Shown here: piece after piece, positions 7,175 through 12,025 of the stretch
Layout: each line of letters begins with the position of its first letter
How positions within the stretch are numbered: the first letter of the stretch is position 1
NCBI GenBank assembly: GCA_030610965.1
Contig: JAUWQU010000032.1
Span: 1-12,025 of the forward strand
Direction of reading: 5' to 3'
DNA from: Phycisphaerae bacterium
Lineage (GTDB): Bacteria > Planctomycetota > Phycisphaerae > SM23-33
DNA: 12,025 nucleotides
Made by a program: the position numbers and the translations under genes
The notes under the pieces: generated by a model
What the model saw: only the letters and a program-made list of their open reading frames with translations
What the model was told of the DNA's origin: nothing
Database searches by the model: none

Positions 7175-8965
7175 CTACCGTGGCGGCCATTCGTCTGATA
7201 TTTCCAGGCCGTAGGTGTAGTAGGCGTACTTGGCGAGGTATTTGTTCTTGTTGAAGAAGTAGGCGATAGGGTTGACCGTAGGAGTATTGCCCGTAGCGTC
7301 CGGGGGGAGGAATTGGGCCGCTTCGGCGCAGACCGTCTTGGGGTGCTGCTTGGCGAAATCGTCGAGTTGCTTGCGGGCGGCGGCGGCGTTGAGCTTCTTG
7401 CCCCGCATATCCTTCACTATTGCCCTGGCGATGGGACGGTAGACCTTGCCGGCTTCAAGCTCCTTCTCCATCTTCTTGGCTGACAGTAGCTTGTCCAGCA
7501 TGGCGGCCCGCTTGTCGAACAGCTTTATGCCGGTGAACTTCTTGCGGGCGCCATCGAGGCGAAGCTTGACGTCGTAGTAGTCGCCGACGGCGTAGATGGC
7601 TGCGACGGCTTCGCAGAACCAGCCCAACTCGGCCGTGACGTCCGCGGAGAAGAACCGCAGGATCATCTTGTCGAAATCGCTCTCGACCTCCACCTCGGCG
7701 ATCCTCGCATCCGCCTGCGCGTATTTCTCGTCCTGGAGCAGCTTGTAGATTTCCAGGAGTTCGGGCGTCTTGAGGTCGGCTCGGGTGATTCCCGGGGGCA
7801 TGAAGAACTCGTTTTGGGTGGCTGGGCAGGGATGGAGCAGGTCCCTCTTGGTTCCGTAGTTGCTCGTGTAGACCCCGCCGCGCCGGCCGACGCCCGTGAA
7901 GTTTCGTTTGATGGAGTAAAGCGGGTGCGTGTGCCCGCCGCCGTAGCTGAGGCCGTTGGCATAGCCCCTGCCGTCCCTGCCGCCGCCGGCGCCCTCGGAG
8001 CCGCACCAGGGGGCCCCCATTCGCCGCAGGCGGTCGGTGAAGCCATGCTTGCCGGGCACGGTGGACATGTGCCCGCTGGCCAGGCCCGCCTTGCGGTCGG
8101 CGGAGTGGTCGCGGGTGGTGGCGCAGACAAGCGCATCGCCAAGCCAGGCGACGCTGCCGACCAGCATCCTGACCGTGCCGGCGAACATGACGAACTCGGA
8201 TTCCTGGACGTCGATCTCCCTGAAGACGTCGATGTTGGCGTAGTGGACCTGCTTGGCGCCGGCCGGCGCGAACGACCCGGCCAGGACCATAATGCGGTCC
8301 AGGAACGACACGTAGTCGGCCAGTGTGGGCGGCTGGTCGAGGTAGGGAATGTCGATGCCCGTGGGCGACTTCTTGCCCGCGGTGGGGTCAGCGCTTATTC
8401 CCGCGGCCTTGCGGCACGCCACCTGATACTCGGCCAGTTCGAACAGCAGTTTGCGTGCCCGGACGATTTCGGGCTCTCTCATGTCCGCCGGCCTGACGAG
8501 CATGAACTCCGACACCTCCCAGACGGGCCTCAGGAAGTGGTCTTGGAAGTCCTTCTGGTCCGAGGTGTGCAGAAGGTAGTCCTTCCACAGCCGGCGCATG
8601 TACTGGACCTTCTTGACGTGCCCGTCCCTGAGCATGGTCAGCCGCTTGATGTATGCGGCGCGGACGTGCTTGTCCAGCAGTTCGAAATACTGCTTCTGGG
8701 CGATGGCGAGCAGTTCGTCGACGGCGGCGTTGGCCATCCCGGCCGCCTCCGGCCCCATTCTCACGATGCGTTTGAGGGGTGCGAACCTCTGGCCCTGGGT
8801 ATTTGCGTCACGGAACTTTGCGACCAGATCCTTGATCTCTTGCTTCTTTTCTTCCGTAAGCGGGGCCGGGGCCTTCTTGGGCCTGGCAATGGCGGCGGAG
8901 CACTCGCCCAGGCCACACAGCACCACAAGCAGAGAAATCCAGCACAGGGGAGTTAGATGCTTCAT
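7175..8965 (-). CDS. Secreted CAP/SCP-domain protein with helical flanks
   Basis: 596 residues. The start ATG (8965-8963) has GGGAGG at 8979-8974, 8 bases ahead, and overlaps the stop of the upstream gene as ATGA. Residues 1-~27 are a Sec signal peptide; VVLC at 14-17 does not make a good lipobox. Residues 35-200 are helical and charged, with no family recognised. Residues ~255-371 look like a CAP (CRISP/antigen 5/PR-1) domain: RDHSAD (His287), SGHMSTVPGKHGFTDRLRRMG (His299), the GSEG motif (Glu324, in place of GEN), GGGHTHPL (His345/His347) and FTGVGRRGGVYTSNYG. The four CAP cavity residues (two His, two acidic or His) are therefore mostly present. Residues ~395-596 form a helical C-terminal region, with KKFTG and FFNKNKYLAKYAYYTYG near the end. 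Bacterial CAP proteins have been linked to wall, lipid or protein binding, and no reaction can be given here. The gene ends 19 bp from the convergent sulfatase. Confidence 0.8.
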   Translation of the reverse strand: MKHLTPLCWISLLVVLCGLGECSAAIARPKKAPAPLTEEKKQEIKDLVAKFRDANTQGQRFAPLKRIVRMGPEAAGMANAAVDELLAIAQKQYFELLDKHVRAAYIKRLTMLRDGHVKKVQYMRRLWKDYLLHTSDQKDFQDHFLRPVWEVSEFMLVRPADMREPEIVRARKLLFELAEYQVACRKAAGISADPTAGKKSPTGIDIPYLDQPPTLADYVSFLDRIMVLAGSFAPAGAKQVHYANIDVFREIDVQESEFVMFAGTVRMLVGSVAWLGDALVCATTRDHSADRKAGLASGHMSTVPGKHGFTDRLRRMGAPWCGSEGAGGGRDGRGYANGLSYGGGHTHPLYSIKRNFTGVGRRGGVYTSNYGTKRDLLHPCPATQNEFFMPPGITRADLKTPELLEIYKLLQDEKYAQADARIAEVEVESDFDKMILRFFSADVTAELGWFCEAVAAIYAVGDYYDVKLRLDGARKKFTGIKLFDKRAAMLDKLLSAKKMEKELEAGKVYRPIARAIVKDMRGKKLNAAAARKQLDDFAKQHPKTVCAEAAQFLPPDATGNTPTVNPIAYFFNKNKYLAKYAYYTYGLEISDEWPPR

Positions 8966-10488
8966 AAGGCCAGCCTCCCAGGACTTGACTGTTTTGTCAG
9001 TGGTTTTCGGACGACCAGTTTCGCGCCGGTCATCTGGAGCTTCTTGTTCTTCAGCGACAGGATCAGCGACGTCGCGGCCGTGGCGCTTAGCCGCGGGGCG
9101 GCGGCGAAGTCCTGCGGGTTATTGTCGCGGTTGGGCTGGTAATAGAACGTGCCGTCCGGGCACTGGGCAAGGGCGAACTGCCATCGGTTGTGGTCCATCA
9201 GCTTGCGGAGGCAGGCCGGGTCGGCCGCGGCGCCAAGGCCGGTCCATACCATGCCCAGAATCGGCGAGCCGTGCGTGTCCGGGAAGGTCTTGGGGTTCTC
9301 GCCGATGCACTTGGCGCAGAGTTTCGCGAACTGCTGGTACTTGGTTCCTCCCGAGGCGCTGAGGTAATGCGCCAGCGCGGCCGCACCGGTCCGGCCCATG
9401 TCGGCGTATTTCGGGTTGCCTGCCCCGCCGTCTTTGTACCAGACGTAGCCGATCTTGTTGGTGCCCTTGGCGACGAAGTCGTGCGCGGCGTCGAATCGCT
9501 TCTGCTCGATGGGCAGGCCGCAACGTTCCATAAGCGCCCAGGCCATCATTGCCTGCATTGTAAGGACATTGATCGGCCCGTAGCCGTTCTTGCCGCCCGG
9601 GCTGTCGTCCCAGGGCGAGTGTCCCCAGCCGCCGCGGGGCGCCTGGGCCAGCTTCTGCCAGTCGTTGATCTCCTGTAGTTCCGGAAGGACCCACTTCTCG
9701 CCGGTCAGCAGGTAGTACTCGGCCAGCGTCGCGCCGTACAGGCCGTACCGCCAGCAAGGCAGCCCGCCACGATTCAGATCCCTCGTCGTGGCCCTGGCCA
9801 TCGCCTGGACGGCCTTCTTCACAAGGGGCATGCACTTGGGCTCGCCGCTGGCCATCAGCGCCAGCGTGGCGAAGGCGTTAAGGTGAGGCCGACCGCTCCA
9901 CAGGCCGTCGGGCCTCTGCGTGTCGACGAGGTGCTGGTTGCACTGGCGCAGGATGATATCCGTCTTCTTGCAGTCGTACGGATACGTCCGCGAAAACTGC
10001 CCGTACTTCATCGGGAGAGTCAACTCGATGCTCAGCTTCTCCTTGCCGCGCCTCGCGTGGACCGTCAACTTGCCCTTGAGCTTGGCGCCTTGGCTTGCCT
10101 CCAGCGCGTTGCCGAACTCCATCATCGGGCCCTCATAGCCGAACTTCGTCACGCCGTAGCCGAACTTGTGCGGCGTGGTGAACGCCCGGCCGTTGACGCC
10201 GACGATCTTGTCGCCGACCTTGAGCTTGCCATAAGCGGGCGTGTCCTTGAAGACGTACGTCACCTCGAGGATCTTAGGCTGGTCGTCGGGAATCTTCGCC
10301 CGCGCGCCCGTGATGCCAAGGTTGATGAACCATCCGCCGGCCTCGGCGTCCGGGCCTACCTTGGTAGTCTTGCCCCACGTGGCCTGCGCGCCATCCCGAA
10401 GGGCCAAAGCAGGCGAACAAAACGCTCCGGTCAACACCACAGCCAGCATTACCAGGTAATCCATACGGTGCGAAAGACGCAACTTCAT
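8962..10488 (-). CDS. Secreted PDZ plus alpha/alpha-barrel (terpenoid-cyclase-like) protein
   Basis: 508 residues. ATG at 10488-10486 is chosen over upstream in-frame starts (open to 10611) because AAGGAG (10501-10496) lies 7 bases ahead and a signal peptide follows at once (hydrophobic YLVMLAVVLTGAFCSPALA, residues 11-29). Residues ~66-158 form a PDZ domain with the diagnostic GKLKVGDKIVGVNGRAF (87-103). Residues ~170-480 carry repeated helix pairs with glycine/aromatic turns: DGLWSGRPHLNAFATLALMA at 194-213, GGWGHSPWDD at 286-295, GPINVLTMQAMMAWAL at 304-319, MGRTGAAALAHYL at 364-376, CPDGTFYY at 443-450. This is like the alpha/alpha toroid of squalene cyclases and prenyltransferases. It resembles what I recall as the DUF6288 family of planctomycetes and relatives, which has no known function. 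I see no DXDD cyclase motif, so terpene cyclisation is not supported. It is the first gene of the minus-strand operon with the CAP protein, and its stop TGA overlaps that ATG. Confidence 0.82.
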   Translation of the reverse strand: MKLRLSHRMDYLVMLAVVLTGAFCSPALALRDGAQATWGKTTKVGPDAEAGGWFINLGITGARAKIPDDQPKILEVTYVFKDTPAYGKLKVGDKIVGVNGRAFTTPHKFGYGVTKFGYEGPMMEFGNALEASQGAKLKGKLTVHARRGKEKLSIELTLPMKYGQFSRTYPYDCKKTDIILRQCNQHLVDTQRPDGLWSGRPHLNAFATLALMASGEPKCMPLVKKAVQAMARATTRDLNRGGLPCWRYGLYGATLAEYYLLTGEKWVLPELQEINDWQKLAQAPRGGWGHSPWDDSPGGKNGYGPINVLTMQAMMAWALMERCGLPIEQKRFDAAHDFVAKGTNKIGYVWYKDGGAGNPKYADMGRTGAAALAHYLSASGGTKYQQFAKLCAKCIGENPKTFPDTHGSPILGMVWTGLGAAADPACLRKLMDHNRWQFALAQCPDGTFYYQPNRDNNPQDFAAAPRLSATAATSLILSLKNKKLQMTGAKLVVRKPLTKQSSPGRLAL

Positions 10489-10619
10489 GTCGATTCTCCT
10501 TCTGACGACCAGGCCTGCCAAAGGCCGACCTACGACCAGCGCGCAAACCGTCGCAAAACGCTCACTCCTACGCCCTCGGGGCAAGCCGTGCGGGGATCCC
10601 ACGCACAACATCCCTACTT

Positions 10620-10634
10620 ATGCGTAAAACGCAT
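10620..10634. repeat. 15-bp perfect inverted repeat, candidate operator
   Basis: ATGCGT (10620-10625), AAA, ACGCAT (10629-10634) is a perfect dyad with a 3-base centre in the 323-bp divergent region, 131 bases upstream of the PDZ-barrel start. On the minus strand it lies between a TTGCAA hexamer (10639-10634) and a poor -10 candidate, TAGGGA (10616-10611), 17 bases apart. It could be a regulator site at a weak promoter for the minus-strand operon. The rest of 10489-10811 shows no supported gene. Confidence 0.35.
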
Positions 10635-10773
10635 TGCAAAGCCCTTTGTCGCACGAAATCGCCTCCTTGCCTAGACTTTCTTCGCGCTGAGGGTCTGCCC
10701 GCCGGAGCGAACGGGCCTCGACTTCCGGAGTCCGGCTCCGCCTGGGGTTGCGCTGTGACAAGACCGACTGCCA

Positions 10774-10803
10774 TTTCCCTCGAGCCCCCCGCGGGCGTAT
10801 ACT
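10774..10803 (+). promoter_or_regulatory. rarA promoter with TATACT -10, probably leaderless
   Basis: TATACT (10798-10803) matches TATAAT at five of six bases in otherwise GC-rich DNA. A weak -35 (TTTCCC at 10774-10779) sits 18 bases upstream. Transcription would normally begin about 7 bases past the -10, near 10810, and the rarA ATG is at 10812. So the message would have no or almost no 5' leader. No ribosome binding site precedes this ATG, which agrees. Confidence 0.55.
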
Positions 10804-10811
10804 ACGGCGAT

Positions 10812-12025
10812 ATGGACCTGTTCAAGGAATCGGAGGCCGCGGCCGTGGCTGCCAACGCGCCGCTGGCGGTGCGGATGCGCCCGCGCACGGTCGACGAGAT
10901 CGTGGGCCAGCAGGCGTTTCTGGCGCCCGGCAAGATGCTGCGCCGCATGCTCGAGGCCGACCGGCTGAGCAGCCTGATCTTCCACGGCCCGCCGGGCAGC
11001 GGCAAGACCACGCTCGCCACCGTCATCGCCCGGCAGTGTTCGTACAGGTTTCACATGCTCAACGCCGTCCGGGTGTCGGTCAAGGACATCCGCGAGATAG
11101 CCGACGGCGCCCGGGCCTTGCTGGCCTCGACCGGAAAACGGACGGTGCTGTTCATCGACGAGTTGCACCGCTTCAACCGCGCCCAGCAGGACTCGCTGCT
11201 CAACGACGTCGAGAACGGCACGCTCGTGCTGATCGGCGCGACGACCGAGAACCCGTTCTTCTCGATAAACTCGCCGCTGCTCAGCCGCTCGACCGTCTTC
11301 AAGTTCGAGCCGCTTACCGACGACGAGGTCGTCGAGCTTCTCCGCCGTGCCCTGGCCGACGACGAGCGAGGGCTCGGCAAGTATCCTGTACAGGCCGCCG
11401 CCGCCGCTCTGGCCCACCTGGCGAAAATCTCCGACGGCGACGCGCGACGGGCACTGACGGCCCTGGAAGTCGGCGTGCGAAGCCAGCGATCCGCCGTCGC
11501 CGCCAAGCCGGACTTGCCAATAGTCTTCGACCTCGCCGCCGCGCAGGAGTCCATCCAGGCCAAGGCCCTGCAATACGACGCCGCCGGCGACCAGCACTAC
11601 GACGCGGCCAGCGCACTGATAAAGTCCATGCGGGGCAGCGATCCCGACGCGGCCGTGTACTGGCTTGCACGCATGCTCGAGGCCGGCGAGGACCCGCGGT
11701 TCATCGCGAGGCGTAGCGCCATCCGCGCCAGCGAGGACAGCGGCAACGCCGACCCGCGAGCGATCAGCGTCGCCGCGGCCGCGTTCGACATAACCGAACG
11801 AATCGGCATGCCCGAGTGCAGGATCACGCTGGCACAGGCGGTCGTTTACATGGCCTGCGCGCCGAAGTCCAACGCGTCCTACCTGGCCATCGACGCCGCG
11901 CTCGATGACGTCCGCAACCAGCGGACCATACCCGTGCCCAAGCACCTGCGAAACGCCCCTCACCCGGCCATGGCCGAGCAGTACGGGTATTCCAAGGGCT
12001 ACCAGTACAGCCACAACCATCCCGG
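10812..12025 (+). CDS. rarA: Replication-associated recombination protein A (AAA+ ATPase), 3' end cut off
   Basis: 405 residues visible, open to the window end. Full-length RarA/MgsA is roughly 430-450, so a short C-terminal piece is missing. It is a cytoplasmic clamp-loader-like ATPase that acts at stalled replication forks and binds SSB and DNA ends. The start is fixed by the family beginning MDLF... and RMRPRTVDEIVGQ (21-33). Walker A is GPPGSGKT (59-66, Lys65); Walker B is LFIDELHRF (113-121, Asp116-Glu117); sensor 1 is GATTENP (142-148); the arginine finger is in LLSRS (Arg159). From ~247 on comes the RarA-specific tetramerisation region: HYDAASALIKSMRGSDPDAA (262-281), then YWLARMLEAGEDPRFIARR (283-301) and KHLRNAPHP (377-385). 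It is divergent from the PDZ-barrel operon and has no functional tie to the secreted genes; it is a housekeeping neighbour. Confidence 0.96.
   Translation, partial: MDLFKESEAAAVAANAPLAVRMRPRTVDEIVGQQAFLAPGKMLRRMLEADRLSSLIFHGPPGSGKTTLATVIARQCSYRFHMLNAVRVSVKDIREIADGARALLASTGKRTVLFIDELHRFNRAQQDSLLNDVENGTLVLIGATTENPFFSINSPLLSRSTVFKFEPLTDDEVVELLRRALADDERGLGKYPVQAAAAALAHLAKISDGDARRALTALEVGVRSQRSAVAAKPDLPIVFDLAAAQESIQAKALQYDAAGDQHYDAASALIKSMRGSDPDAAVYWLARMLEAGEDPRFIARRSAIRASEDSGNADPRAISVAAAAFDITERIGMPECRITLAQAVVYMACAPKSNASYLAIDAALDDVRNQRTIPVPKHLRNAPHPAMAEQYGYSKGYQYSHNHP

Noticed and set aside
7814..8956. 380-codon + strand frame opposite the CAP gene
   Set aside because: No motif, and composition typical of a complementary-strand shadow.
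10489..10611. N-terminal extension of the PDZ-barrel protein to 10611
   Set aside because: The extra 41 residues precede a complete signal peptide, and AAGGAG points to the ATG at 10488.
10671..12020. 449-codon minus-strand frame opposite rarA, and the + strand frame 10748-11716
   Set aside because: Both are shadows of rarA, whose own frame from 10812 has all AAA+ motifs and stays open to the edge.

Overview
The window looks like chromosomal DNA from a planctomycete-type bacterium, probably from a Phycisphaerae-like or related environmental lineage. This is inferred from the gene families, not from a marker gene. The DNA is GC-rich. It carries two Tat-exported formylglycine-type sulfatases in tandem, a DUF303/SASA-type SGNH acetylesterase, a very large secreted HEAT/propeller protein, a secreted PDZ plus alpha/alpha-barrel protein, and a secreted CAP-domain protein. 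That mix is typical of planctomycetes that live on sulfated and acetylated polysaccharides. No rRNA, tRNA, CRISPR array, integrase or transposase was seen.

Layout. Positions 1-1447 hold an SGNH carbohydrate acetylesterase on the + strand whose N-terminal ~41 codons lie in inverted orientation (minus strand, 1-123) directly in front of the rest. A 108-bp gap carries a good ECF-sigma-type promoter. Next (1556-4144) is an 862-residue exported protein with HEAT and TPR-like helices, beta domains and a C-terminal Asp-box (sialidase-fold) propeller. A 216-bp gap with a hairpin and a candidate promoter precedes two sulfatases (4361-5770 and 5767-7155) joined by an ATGA stop/start overlap. These four genes all point right and read as a small glycan-processing locus: remove acetyl groups, bind or cleave glycan, remove sulfate.

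Facing them on the minus strand, after only 19 bp, is a two-gene operon that starts at 10488. A PDZ/terpenoid-cyclase-fold protein (10488-8962) overlaps by ATGA with a CAP-domain protein (8965-7175). Both are predicted secreted and neither has an assigned function. A 323-bp divergent region holds a 15-bp perfect inverted repeat and a TATACT -10 box that sits so close to the next ATG that the message is probably leaderless. That last gene (10812 to the window end, + strand) encodes the AAA+ ATPase RarA/MgsA, a housekeeping replication-repair protein cut by the window edge.

The two most unusual points are the inverted 5' end of the esterase gene, which may be a true rearrangement or a fold-back or assembly artefact at a contig end, and the uncharacterised PDZ-barrel plus CAP pair.
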